The position numbers were made by a program, and so were the translations under genes. This document shows positions 6,431 to 14,804 of a stretch of DNA of 20,677 nucleotides, piece by piece. The stretch is from contig JBMOHS010000058.1 of the NCBI GenBank assembly GCA_049317725.1, positions 1 to 20,677 on the forward strand. The letters run 5' to 3'. Source of the DNA: CAIOZW01 sp049317725. GTDB taxonomy: Bacteria > Acidobacteriota > Blastocatellia > RBC074. Within the stretch, counting starts at the first letter, position 1, and each line of letters starts with the position of its first letter. The notes below the pieces were generated by a model. The model ran no database searches. It was not told where the DNA came from and saw only the letters and a program-made list of their open reading frames with translations.

Positions 6431-7435
6431 TCAAAAGCCAGTCGACGGCAGTGGGGCGGGGCCGCTCCCCTGCCCGCCATCTGGCAGACGCGATCCCGTC
6501 GGGGGGAGAGGAAGCGGGGCCGGCCCGTCCAAGAGGCTCTTTTCGCGCCCGCGGAACCGGAGCGCCTCGACGAGAAAGTTATCGAAGAGCAGCCGCCCAT
6601 CGCGGGATTCATTGCGGTGATCCCAGTAGGTGTCAGCCTGCCAATCCTGAAATGATTTCTCGAGGTGGAATTGGGTACCGTAGATCAATTGCTGATCGGT
6701 TCGCCGCACCATCATCTGGACCTCGGTGAGGTATCCACGGGCGAGCTGGGAGAAGCCTGCGGGAAGAGGATCGACCTCCAACCCGTGATTCTGCCAGACG
6801 CGCAACAAGTGGCGCCGGTTGGTATATTTCTGCCAGCGGGGACTGGGGCGGTTTTCGATCCCGGCAAAGATCGGATCAGCCAGATCGGTAATCTTGACGA
6901 ACCGATACTGATATTCGATCAAACGACCGTGGCGCTTTTCGGAGGGGGACTGACCATCGATCGTGCGGATCTCGGCTCCAAAGGCTTGACCGATCATCTG
7001 ATGGCCGCCGCAGATGCCCATCACCGGGACTCGGACGCGGTGAATGAAGGATTGGAACTGATCGAGCAGCCGGGGATGGTAGAGGTCGAAATCGCGGAGG
7101 GTCCCGCTCAAGACGATCGCGTCAGCGTCGAACGAGGCCACCGCCTCCTCGGTCAGGTCGGCCAGATGAAGAATTTGCACCACCGGCTGGTGGACCAGCA
7201 TTCGAATGTTGCGTTCGATGTTGGCCAAGGCGAGAGAGGCGACCATCCGCTCAAAACGGACCCATCGACCAGGATGAAAGTCTGGCTCGCACCGGGCCGC
7301 ATCTGAGTAGTGGTGCTCGTCGGCCACCAGGTTGTCGACCAGAAGGACTCTCATCGTCCGAATTCGCTGGGAGATCGGCTCGTAGACACAGTAACGATCG
7401 CTCCACATCTCCCGCGACGACGGGTTGCTCACCAT
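6431..7435 (-). CDS. Class I glutamine amidotransferase-like protein
   Basis: 334 residues. It has the class I GATase fold: 'DAIVLSGTLRDFDL', nucleophile elbow 'VMGICGGHQMIGQAFG' with Cys142, and 'YGTQFHLEKS' with His257 and Glu259 completing the Cys-His-Glu triad. It stands alone like GuaA-type or gamma-Glu hydrolase-like GATases and has no synthetase domain, so the ammonia acceptor or amide substrate is unknown. Unusual parts are about 28 residues before the first strand ('MRVLLVDNL') and a C-terminal tail of about 35 residues rich in Pro, Gly and Leu. AAGGAGG lies 9 bases before ATG 7435. It is the first gene of the apparent operon with moaD and moaE; a molybdenum-cofactor role is suggested only by position. 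The local promoter is at 7517-7545. Confidence 0.82.
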   Translation of the reverse strand: MVSNPSSREMWSDRYCVYEPISQRIRTMRVLLVDNLVADEHHYSDAARCEPDFHPGRWVRFERMVASLALANIERNIRMLVHQPVVQILHLADLTEEAVASFDADAIVLSGTLRDFDLYHPRLLDQFQSFIHRVRVPVMGICGGHQMIGQAFGAEIRTIDGQSPSEKRHGRLIEYQYRFVKITDLADPIFAGIENRPSPRWQKYTNRRHLLRVWQNHGLEVDPLPAGFSQLARGYLTEVQMMVRRTDQQLIYGTQFHLEKSFQDWQADTYWDHRNESRDGRLLFDNFLVEALRFRGREKSLLDGPAPLPLPPTGSRLPDGGQGSGPAPLPSTGF

Positions 7436-7516
7436 CTTGCCTCGCCTCCTTTCCGGTCAGGCCTGCTCTCGCCGGGTCCCGCTCAAGTGGCGGCTGTCGG
7501 AGCAGGACAGGTATTG

Positions 7517-7545
7517 ATTAGACCAACCTCAGCAGATCGGGTCAA
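7517..7545 (-). promoter_or_regulatory. Sigma70-like promoter of the amidotransferase-moaD-moaE operon
   Basis: On the minus strand TTGACC (7545-7540), a 17-base spacer and TCTAAT (7522-7517), each 5 of 6 to consensus. Transcription would start near 7510, about 75 bases before ATG 7435. Confidence 0.7.
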
Positions 7546-7588
7546 TAGGAGCCGAGCGGAGATCGACCAGAAGGGGGCGGGTCGCGGT

Positions 7589-7620
7589 GTTTGTCAAACC
7601 CAAGGGAGACCCGGTATGAT
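7589..7620 (+). promoter_or_regulatory. Sigma70-like promoter of uvrA with a palindrome over the -35
   Basis: TTGTCA at 7591-7596, an 18-base spacer and TATGAT at 7615-7620. The -35 lies inside the palindrome GTTTGTCAAAC (7589-7599). Transcription would begin near 7627, so a translation start at 7591 would be inside the promoter; this supports ATG 7732 as the uvrA start. The palindrome could be an operator, but it does not match the E. coli (CTGT-N8-ACAG) or Bacillus (GAAC-N4-GTTC) LexA boxes. Confidence 0.6.
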
Positions 7621-7731
7621 GACTGTTTCAATTGTGGGAGACCGCTCCGTCTGATGCAGTCCCGTGGGCTTGACCGAATGCCCACCGGTGACGGAGAGAA
7701 CGAGACCACCGGGTGGAAGGGGAGAGGCAGT

Positions 7732-10668
7732 ATGTCGGAACCGTCCGCGATCATCGTCCGGAACGCTCGCGTCAACAATCTGAAGAACATCTCCTTCACG
7801 ATTCCGCTCAACTCGCTGACGGTGGTCACGGGAGTCAGCGGATCGGGCAAGTCCTCGCTTGCCTTTAATACGATCTACGCCGAGGGGCAGCGCCGCTACG
7901 TCGAGTCCCTTTCCGCCTATGCGCGCCAATTTCTCGAGCGGATGGACAAACCGGAGGTCGACGAGGTCGTCGGCATCTGCCCAGCCATCGCCATCAGTCA
8001 AAAGAACACGACGCGCAATCCGCGGTCGACGGTCGCGACCCAGACGGAGATCTACGACTACCTGCGGCTGCTCTTCGCACGCATCGGCGAGACGAGCTGT
8101 CGGCGATGCGGGAGCTTGGTCCGGCGTGACACGCCTCAATCGATCACGGAGCAGGCGCTCGCGTGGCCGGAGGGTACGCGCTTCTACGTCCTCTTTCCCG
8201 CGACGGCCGGGATGGAGACTGCTGGTTCCCTGCCCGAGGAGGTGACGGAGAGCACCGCTGCCAAAAGCAAAACGAAGTCCGCCGCGCCGAAGAAGAGGAA
8301 GAAGGCGGGAAGTTCCCCAGAGACCAGTTCCCGGATTCACCTCCAAGCGCATCTCATGAGCCTGATGCAACGGGGGCTGACGCGCCTCTACCAGGCCCCA
8401 ACCGAGACGATCCTCGAACTACAGAGCCCAGACAGCTTCGTGGCGGAGAGCTTCGACGGCTACTTCGTGCTGGTCGATCGCCTCGTCGTGCGGCCGGACT
8501 TGGCGAACCGGCTCGTCGATTCGCTCGAAGTCTGCTTCCAGGAGGGGCACGGACAGGTGGTCCTGCGGACTGTCGGTTCCACTTCGGAAGAGTACTGGTT
8601 CTCCGAGAAGTACGAATGCAAGGGGTGCGGACTGGAATATCTGCCGCCAGAACCGCGACTCTTCAGCTTCAACAACCCGTATGGTGCCTGTCCGACGTGT
8701 CAGGGGTTTGGGAACACGATTGGGGTGGACCTCTCGCTGGTCATCCCGGACCGGACGCTCTCCCTCGAGGAAGGAGCGATCGAGCCCTTCACCAAGCCGC
8801 AGTTCGAGTGGTGGCGTGGGGAGTTGAAGAAGTTCGCCCGACGGCGGGGAATCTCGATGAGCGCCCCCTTCGAGGAGCTGAGTCAGTCCGAGCAGCGGTT
8901 GATCATTCACGGGGAGGATGACACGCCAGGTGCGTTCCCCGGCGTGCTGGGTCTCTTCGATTGGCTGGAGACGAAGAAGTACAAGCTGCACGTACGGGTC
9001 CTGATCGCCAAATACAGGGGCTACACGATCTGTGGAACGTGCCAGGGAGGGAGGCTGCGACCAGAAGCCCAGGATGTCCGGATTTGTGGCAAGACTCTTC
9101 CAGAGGTCTGCCGAATGTCGATCCGCGAAGCCGCGGCCTTCTTCGAGGCTCCGGCTCTGACCGCCGAACATCTGGCGATTGCCGAGCGTTTGCTGGCGGA
9201 GGTACGCGCGCGGCTGCGCTTCATGCTCGATGTGGGGCTGGACTATTTGACACTGGACCGACTGGCCTCGACCCTTTCCGGAGGCGAGGCCCAACGCATT
9301 CAGCTCGCGACCCACTTGGGATCCTCGCTGGTCGGAGCGCTCTACGTGCTCGATGAGCCGAGCATTGGGCTCCATCCTCGCGACAGCGACCGACTGATCC
9401 GGCTCTTGCAAAATTTGCGGGACATCGGGAACACCGTCCTGGTGGTCGAGCACGAAGCGGAGATGATGCGAGCGGCCGATCACATCCTCGATATTGGCCC
9501 CGGTGCCGGGGAGCTTGGGGGGGAGGTGGTCTTCGAGGGAACGTACCAGGGACTGCTCACAGCGGAGAGTTCGCTGACCGGCAAGTACCTGCGGGGGGAG
9601 TGCCAAGTCAGCGGGATTCATCCGCTGGTGACGCGGAAAGTGGCGGGTGGCCCCCCCAAGGCAGCCCGGCAGCAGATTGTCATTCGCGGTGCCCGCGCCC
9701 ACAACCTGCGCGGCATCGATGTCGAGATTCCCCTGCAATCGCTGGTCTGCATCACGGGAGTCTCCGGTTCGGGCAAGTCGACCTTGGTCCACGACTGCCT
9801 CTACGCTGGACTCAAGCACCTGCGGGGAGAGTGGCAGGGGCCAGTCGGCCAGTTTTCGAGCCTGGAAGGCGGGAAGCATCTCGACGATGTCATCCTCGTC
9901 GATCAGTCACCAATTGGGCGCACCCCGCGCTCGAATCCGGTGACGTATATCAAGGTCTACGACGCGATCCGCGAGGCCTTCGCTGCCACGCGGGAGGCCC
10001 AGGCCCGGGGCTACAATGCGGGACACTTCTCCTTCAACGTCTCGGGGGGCCGTTGTGACGTCTGCAATGGAGATGGTACGGTCACGGTGGAGATGCAGTT
10101 CCTCGCCGACGTCGAACTGGTCTGCGAGGAATGCAAGGGGACCCGCTTCAAATCGTCGCTGCTTGAGGTACGCTACCGGGGGCGGTCGATCCACGAAGTC
10201 CTGCAGATGACCGTCCGGGAAGCGATCGGCTTCTTTGCCCAGACCCCGCGCATTGCGGGCAAGCTGAAGGTCCTCGATGACGTCGGACTTGGCTACCTGC
10301 GGCTCGGGCAATCGGCGACGACCCTTTCGGGGGGAGAGGCGCAGCGGGTCAAGTTGGCCTCTTACCTGGGGCGGAAAGCCGGGGAGAAGTCGCTCTACAT
10401 CTTCGACGAGCCGACCACCGGACTCCATTTCGACGATATCCAAAAGCTGCTGACCTCCTTTCGACGACTGCTGGAGACAGGGGCCTCGATCGTGGTCATT
10501 GAACACAATCTCGATGTCATCCGCACCGCCGACTGGATCATCGACCTCGGACCGGAGGGGGGCGCCAATGGGGGGCAAGTGGTCGCGGTCGGCCCTCCCG
10601 AAGCCATCAAGCTGGTGCCGGACTCCCATACGGGTCGCTTCCTCGCTCAATACCCGGATAAGGCTTGA
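7732..10668 (+). CDS. uvrA: Excinuclease ABC subunit A (UvrA)
   Basis: 978 residues, against 940 in E. coli. UvrA is the damage-sensing ATPase of nucleotide excision repair, which loads UvrB onto DNA. Two ABC modules are complete: Walker A GVSGSGKS at 34-41 and 676-683, and signature LSGGEAQR from 515 and from 865, followed by 'VLDEPSIGLHPRD' and 'IFDEPTTGLHFDD'. The zinc module 'CKGCG...CPTCQG' and the later DNA-binding zinc finger 'CDVCNGDG...CEECKG' are present, as is 'DQSPIGRTPRSNP'. The start is ATG 7732, with GGAG seven bases upstream; earlier in-frame codons fall in or near the promoter. An extra Lys-rich segment lies at about residues 174-194 in the UvrB-binding region. The UvrB-binding domain seems to be present, so this resembles a class I UvrA rather than UvrA2. 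The gene is apparently single, with a terminator at 10799-10839. Confidence 0.96.
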   Translation: MSEPSAIIVRNARVNNLKNISFTIPLNSLTVVTGVSGSGKSSLAFNTIYAEGQRRYVESLSAYARQFLERMDKPEVDEVVGICPAIAISQKNTTRNPRSTVATQTEIYDYLRLLFARIGETSCRRCGSLVRRDTPQSITEQALAWPEGTRFYVLFPATAGMETAGSLPEEVTESTAAKSKTKSAAPKKRKKAGSSPETSSRIHLQAHLMSLMQRGLTRLYQAPTETILELQSPDSFVAESFDGYFVLVDRLVVRPDLANRLVDSLEVCFQEGHGQVVLRTVGSTSEEYWFSEKYECKGCGLEYLPPEPRLFSFNNPYGACPTCQGFGNTIGVDLSLVIPDRTLSLEEGAIEPFTKPQFEWWRGELKKFARRRGISMSAPFEELSQSEQRLIIHGEDDTPGAFPGVLGLFDWLETKKYKLHVRVLIAKYRGYTICGTCQGGRLRPEAQDVRICGKTLPEVCRMSIREAAAFFEAPALTAEHLAIAERLLAEVRARLRFMLDVGLDYLTLDRLASTLSGGEAQRIQLATHLGSSLVGALYVLDEPSIGLHPRDSDRLIRLLQNLRDIGNTVLVVEHEAEMMRAADHILDIGPGAGELGGEVVFEGTYQGLLTAESSLTGKYLRGECQVSGIHPLVTRKVAGGPPKAARQQIVIRGARAHNLRGIDVEIPLQSLVCITGVSGSGKSTLVHDCLYAGLKHLRGEWQGPVGQFSSLEGGKHLDDVILVDQSPIGRTPRSNPVTYIKVYDAIREAFAATREAQARGYNAGHFSFNVSGGRCDVCNGDGTVTVEMQFLADVELVCEECKGTRFKSSLLEVRYRGRSIHEVLQMTVREAIGFFAQTPRIAGKLKVLDDVGLGYLRLGQSATTLSGGEAQRVKLASYLGRKAGEKSLYIFDEPTTGLHFDDIQKLLTSFRRLLETGASIVVIEHNLDVIRTADWIIDLGPEGGANGGQVVAVGPPEAIKLVPDSHTGRFLAQYPDKA

Positions 10669-10983
10669 GGGATTCTCCCTGCCACCGCCTCCCCGGTCAG
10701 ATAGACAAAAAAATCATTGTCCCCAAGACAAAAGTGCGCTGCAGCGAGCGTCTAGTACATTGGAAGCAAGCGCTTCCGAAAATGTGTGAGTTACGCGTGC
10801 GGCAAGCCTTTGTGAGTCAAGGCCTTGCCGCTTTTTTTTGTTCTCCTGCCGAACCGACCCGTCCAGTCTGGGACTTCGTGATCCAATGCTTTACGATCTA
10901 CGCACCGTGAGAGGTGAGCCCCAGAGGTGACGCCCGTGGAAAAGAGCTGTCCGTCAAATCTGCACAAGAGAGGGAGGAGCAAG
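10669..10983. other. Intergenic region between uvrA and the S9/deacylase gene
   Basis: 315 bases without a credible gene. It holds a short hairpin (GGAAGC at 10762-10767 with GCTTCC at 10772-10777), the uvrA terminator (10799-10839), a weak promoter-like pair (CTGGGA, 18 bases, TACGAT ending at 10897), a direct repeat of AGAGGTGA (10910-10917 and 10923-10930), and the ribosome site GGGAGGAG at 10972-10979, four bases before ATG 10984. No strong promoter for the downstream gene was recognised. Confidence 0.6.
10799..10839 (+). terminator. Intrinsic terminator downstream of uvrA
   Basis: GCGGCAAGCCTT (10799-10810) pairs with AAGGCCTTGCCGC (10819-10831) with one bulged C and an 8-base loop, followed by eight T (10832-10839). 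It ends about 170 bases after the uvrA stop. Confidence 0.92.
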
Positions 10984-13900
10984 ATGGCACAGGCAGATCA
11001 AAGAGGCTTGAAAGTGAGTCTAAAAGAGATCCCAAAAGCGATTTGGATGAGGCGAGGTCTGTCGAAGGTGTGGGTGCTTCTTCTGCCGGTGCTGGGGCTG
11101 CCGGTGTTGGGGTGGTCGATTCCGTGGGGGGAAACACGAGGGGGGAGAGGGGGCGAAGGGGCCCAGGGAGATTTGCAGTGGTCGATCGAGCAGGTCTTAC
11201 GTTCCCCCTTCCCGGGAGAGATGGTGGCGGATCGGGCGGGACAGCGCTTAGCCTGGGTCTTCAACGCCGAGGGAAAGCGGAACATCTGGCTGGCGGAAGA
11301 AGGGGGGAGCCGGACGAGACAACTGACCCGCTTCGACAGTGATAGCGGGCAGGAGATCAGTTCGATCCAGTTCAGTCATGATGGATCGTGGATCGTCTTT
11401 GTGCGGGGAGGGAGTGAGAACAGCGCACGGGAGGTGCCCAACCCGAGCAGTGATCCGATGGGCGCGGTCCAGGCCATTCTCGCCGTGGAGGTGGCAACGG
11501 GGCGAATCGTCGCGCTCGGCCGGGGAGACGGCCCGCTCGTCTCGCCCGTCAACCGGCAGGTGGTCTACCAGCGAAACGGAGTACTCTGGCTGGGGGAGAT
11601 CCCGGTCGATGGGGCTGCACGCCGGAACGAGCCGGAGACCCCTCTCTTTTTGGCACGGGGGCAGATCGAGTCCCCGCAGTGGTCTCCAGGAGGAGAGCGA
11701 CTGGCCTTTGTCAGTCAGCGGCGGACCCACAGCCTGATCGGGATCTACGACGCAGTTGGACGGCGAGTCGAGTACCTCGAGCCCTCGGTCGACCGGGACA
11801 GCTTGCCAAGGTGGTCTCCGGACGGGCGCCGGCTGGCCTTCCTGCGTCAATCCGCCCGGGAATCGACTGGCCGTGCCGGGGAGAGCGACGCCACCGAGCC
11901 GTGGTCGATCATGGTTCAGGAAGTTGGCGGAGAGAAGCGGGGTCAAGCCGCGCGGGAAGCTTGGCGTAGCGGGATCGAGCCGACTGATGCCATGCCGTTG
12001 ATCGCTGGGGAGAACCGGCTCCACTGGGCAGCGGATGACCAACTGGTCTTTGCGTCGGAGATGGACGGGTGGCTCCATCTCTACTCGATTGGGGCGATCG
12101 GAGCGAATGCCGATGGAGAAGCCGCCCAGCCGAGACTGCTCACGCCCGGTGCGTGCGAGTTCGAAGAGATGGCGTGGACGCCCGATCGCCGCGAGATCGT
12201 CTTCTCCTCCAATTGTGGTGACCCTCACCGTCGTCACCTTTGGCGGGTCGCGGTAGGTCAGGGGGAGCCGAGAGCCCTCACGCAGGGAACGGGTCTGGAA
12301 TGGCGGCCCGTCGTCATGGCCAACGGCCGGGAGCTGGCGTGGCTCTCCTCGACGGACCGCGAGCCAGCCGCGATCCGCTGGCAGCGAGGGGATGGAACGG
12401 TGGTGCGCGTCGCAGCAGAGACTCACCCGGCAGACTTCCCTGCCCCCTCCTCGCTCGTCACCCCGGAGGCGGTCACCTTTACTGCGGGAGACGGGATGAC
12501 CGTCCACGGACAGCTCTTCCTTCCAGCCAAGAAGGTCCCTGGCCAACGGTTGCCCGCCGTCCTCTTCATGCACGGAGGGCCAAATCGTCAGATGATGCTG
12601 GGCTGGCACAACCGGGGGTACTACCACCACGCCTACGGATTCAATCAGTACCTCGCCAGCCGGGGCTATGCCGTCCTCTCGGTCAACTATCGATTGGGTA
12701 CTGGTTATGGTCGTGCATTCCGGATGGCGCGCAACGGGGGAGGGCGCGGCGCGGCGGAGTATCAGGACATCCTCGCCGCCGCCCATTGGTTACGGGCGCG
12801 CCCCGAGATCGACGCCGCGCGCATCGGGCTCTGGGGCGGGAGTTACGGAGGCTTCCTCGTCGCGCTTGGTCTGGCGCGCAATTCGGACATCTTCGCGGCG
12901 GGAGTCGACCTCCACGGAGTGCACGACTGGTTCTCGCGGTTGGCTGGGAGTGGGGACCGGGAAGCGGTGCGGATCGCGCGGGAATCGTCTCCGTTGGCGG
13001 CGGTCGAGACGTGGCGGTCCCCAGTCCTCCTCATCCACGGAGACGACGATCGTAATGTCGCCTTTTCCCAAACAGTCGATCTCGTCCGCCGCCTTCGGGC
13101 CGTCGGAGTTCCCCACGAGCTGAAGGTCTATTCCGATGAGGTCCACGACTTTCTGCTGCACCGCCACTGGGTCGAAACGTTCCAGGCGGCGGCGGACTTC
13201 TTCGAGCGAGAGCTGAAGCGGGCTGGAGAACGAAGAGAGACACGACCTCGGCCGATCGACTTGTTGATCAGGAATGGGGATATCCACGACGGAATGGGCG
13301 GTGCGCCCTACCGCGGCGAGGTCGCCATTGCCGGGAACCGGATTGTCTACGTTGGGCCACCGACACCAGCCAAAGGGTTGCCATCCGCCCATTGGGAAGC
13401 AGTCCGGGAGATCGATGCACAGGGAATGGTGGTGGCACCGGGATTCATCGATCCCCACACCCACACGGCGGAGGACCTCTCGTCGGCGGCGCGCCGGGGG
13501 AACATCCCCTATCTCACACAAGGCGTGACGACCGTGCTGACAGGCAATGATGGGAGCAGCCCCTTCCCGATCGGCGAGACTCTGACGCGCTGGCAATCCG
13601 AGGGGATCGGGACCAACGCCGCGCTCTTCATTGGCCACGGGACGGTCCGCCTGCGGGTGATGGGGATGCGGGACACGGCCGCGACTGAGAGTCAGCTCCG
13701 GGCCATGCAGGAGCTGATCCGGCAAGCGATGCGCGAGGGAGCCATCGGGATGTCGACCGGGCTCTACTACGCGCCCGGCAACTTCGCCAAGACGGAAGAG
13801 GTGATCGCCCTCGCGCGGGTCGTCGCCGGCTTTGGCGGCGTTTATGACACGCACATGCGCGATGAGAGCACCTATTCGATCGGGGTCATGGCCGCGATCG

Positions 13901-14751
13901 AGGAGTCGATCCGCATCGGCCGCGAGGCACGGTTGCCGATCCACCTTTCGCACCTCAAGATGCTGGGGGTCGATGTCTGGGGCAGAGCGGGGGAGGCCAT
14001 CCAGTTGATCGAGCAGGCACGGGCCGCAGGGGTGGACGTCACCGCCAACCAATACCCGTACACCGCCTCCGGGACCAGCCTCACCGCCGCCCTCGTCCCA
14101 CGCTGGGCGGAGGCAGGGGGGATGGCCGAATTCTCGAAGCGGGTCGAGGATCCGACGGTCCGCCCCCGCCTGGTAGGCGAGATGGAGGTCAACCTCCAAC
14201 GGAGGGGAGGGCCGGCCTCCCTCCTCTTGACCAGCGGGCGCGATCAGAAGATCGTCGGCCAGACACTGGAGCAGCTCGCGCGGCAACGCGGCCGGGCCCC
14301 GATCGATGTGGCCCTCGACATCATCCGCGATGGGGGGGCCGGGGTTGCCTCGTTCAACATGAACGAGCAAGATATTGAGCAATTGATGAAGCAACCGTGG
14401 ATGATGACCGGAAGCGACGGCTCGGCAGGCCATCCCCGGAAGTACGGGACCTATCCGCGGAAGATCCGGGATTATGTGCTGACCCGTCGCGTGATCAGCT
14501 TGCCGCGCATGATTGAGGCGAGCAGCCGGCAGGTCGCCCAGTCCCTCCGCCTCCCCGAGCGGGGGACCCTCGCTGCTGGATACTACGCCGATGTCATCGT
14601 CTTCGACCCGGCGACGATTGCCGAACGTGCGACCTATCAAGACCCGACCTCCGTCTCGGTCGGAATGCGCTACGTCTTGGTCAATGGCCGGCTGGCGTTG
14701 GAAGACGGACAACCGACTGGAATCTTGGCTGGGCGCGCCCTCAAAAAGTAG
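10984..14751 (+). CDS. S9 prolyl-oligopeptidase-family peptidase fused to an N-acyl-D-amino-acid deacylase-type amidohydrolase
   Basis: 1255 residues from ATG 10984, with GGGAGGAG four bases upstream. A hydrophobic stretch at about 21-42 suggests export or anchoring. Residues about 55-490 carry TolB/PD40-like propeller repeats ('IQFSHDGSWIVFV', 'PQWSPGGERLAFVS', 'PRWSPDGRRLAFLR'). Residues about 505-745 are an alpha/beta hydrolase of peptidase family S9, with triad Ser620 (GGSYGG), Asp689 (IHGDDDRNV) and His721 (EVHDF). From about 757 to the end there is an amidohydrolase of the D-aminoacylase group: 'LLIRNGDIHDGMG', HTH in GFIDPHTH (His825, His827), His957 (THMRDE), His990 (HLSHLK) and Asp1145 (GSDGS). 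The Cys usual in the GNCG motif is Asp856 here. The inferred role is peptide cleavage plus deacylation or hydrolysis of a D-amino-acid or related N-acyl product. The true substrate is unknown. It is the first of three close genes. Confidence 0.9.
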   Translation: MAQADQRGLKVSLKEIPKAIWMRRGLSKVWVLLLPVLGLPVLGWSIPWGETRGGRGGEGAQGDLQWSIEQVLRSPFPGEMVADRAGQRLAWVFNAEGKRNIWLAEEGGSRTRQLTRFDSDSGQEISSIQFSHDGSWIVFVRGGSENSAREVPNPSSDPMGAVQAILAVEVATGRIVALGRGDGPLVSPVNRQVVYQRNGVLWLGEIPVDGAARRNEPETPLFLARGQIESPQWSPGGERLAFVSQRRTHSLIGIYDAVGRRVEYLEPSVDRDSLPRWSPDGRRLAFLRQSARESTGRAGESDATEPWSIMVQEVGGEKRGQAAREAWRSGIEPTDAMPLIAGENRLHWAADDQLVFASEMDGWLHLYSIGAIGANADGEAAQPRLLTPGACEFEEMAWTPDRREIVFSSNCGDPHRRHLWRVAVGQGEPRALTQGTGLEWRPVVMANGRELAWLSSTDREPAAIRWQRGDGTVVRVAAETHPADFPAPSSLVTPEAVTFTAGDGMTVHGQLFLPAKKVPGQRLPAVLFMHGGPNRQMMLGWHNRGYYHHAYGFNQYLASRGYAVLSVNYRLGTGYGRAFRMARNGGGRGAAEYQDILAAAHWLRARPEIDAARIGLWGGSYGGFLVALGLARNSDIFAAGVDLHGVHDWFSRLAGSGDREAVRIARESSPLAAVETWRSPVLLIHGDDDRNVAFSQTVDLVRRLRAVGVPHELKVYSDEVHDFLLHRHWVETFQAAADFFERELKRAGERRETRPRPIDLLIRNGDIHDGMGGAPYRGEVAIAGNRIVYVGPPTPAKGLPSAHWEAVREIDAQGMVVAPGFIDPHTHTAEDLSSAARRGNIPYLTQGVTTVLTGNDGSSPFPIGETLTRWQSEGIGTNAALFIGHGTVRLRVMGMRDTAATESQLRAMQELIRQAMREGAIGMSTGLYYAPGNFAKTEEVIALARVVAGFGGVYDTHMRDESTYSIGVMAAIEESIRIGREARLPIHLSHLKMLGVDVWGRAGEAIQLIEQARAAGVDVTANQYPYTASGTSLTAALVPRWAEAGGMAEFSKRVEDPTVRPRLVGEMEVNLQRRGGPASLLLTSGRDQKIVGQTLEQLARQRGRAPIDVALDIIRDGGAGVASFNMNEQDIEQLMKQPWMMTGSDGSAGHPRKYGTYPRKIRDYVLTRRVISLPRMIEASSRQVAQSLRLPERGTLAAGYYADVIVFDPATIAERATYQDPTSVSVGMRYVLVNGRLALEDGQPTGILAGRALKK

Positions 14752-14804
14752 ATCCCGATCACGGAGAGTAGACAGGAATCGCGGAACGGAGGACCATCAC
14801 AGAC

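Noticed and set aside
8419..9879. Long minus-strand frame opposite uvrA (486 codons), and similar ones opposite 10984-18810
   Set aside because: Antisense shadows of high-GC coding sequence, with no family motifs; the plus-strand products are unmistakable.
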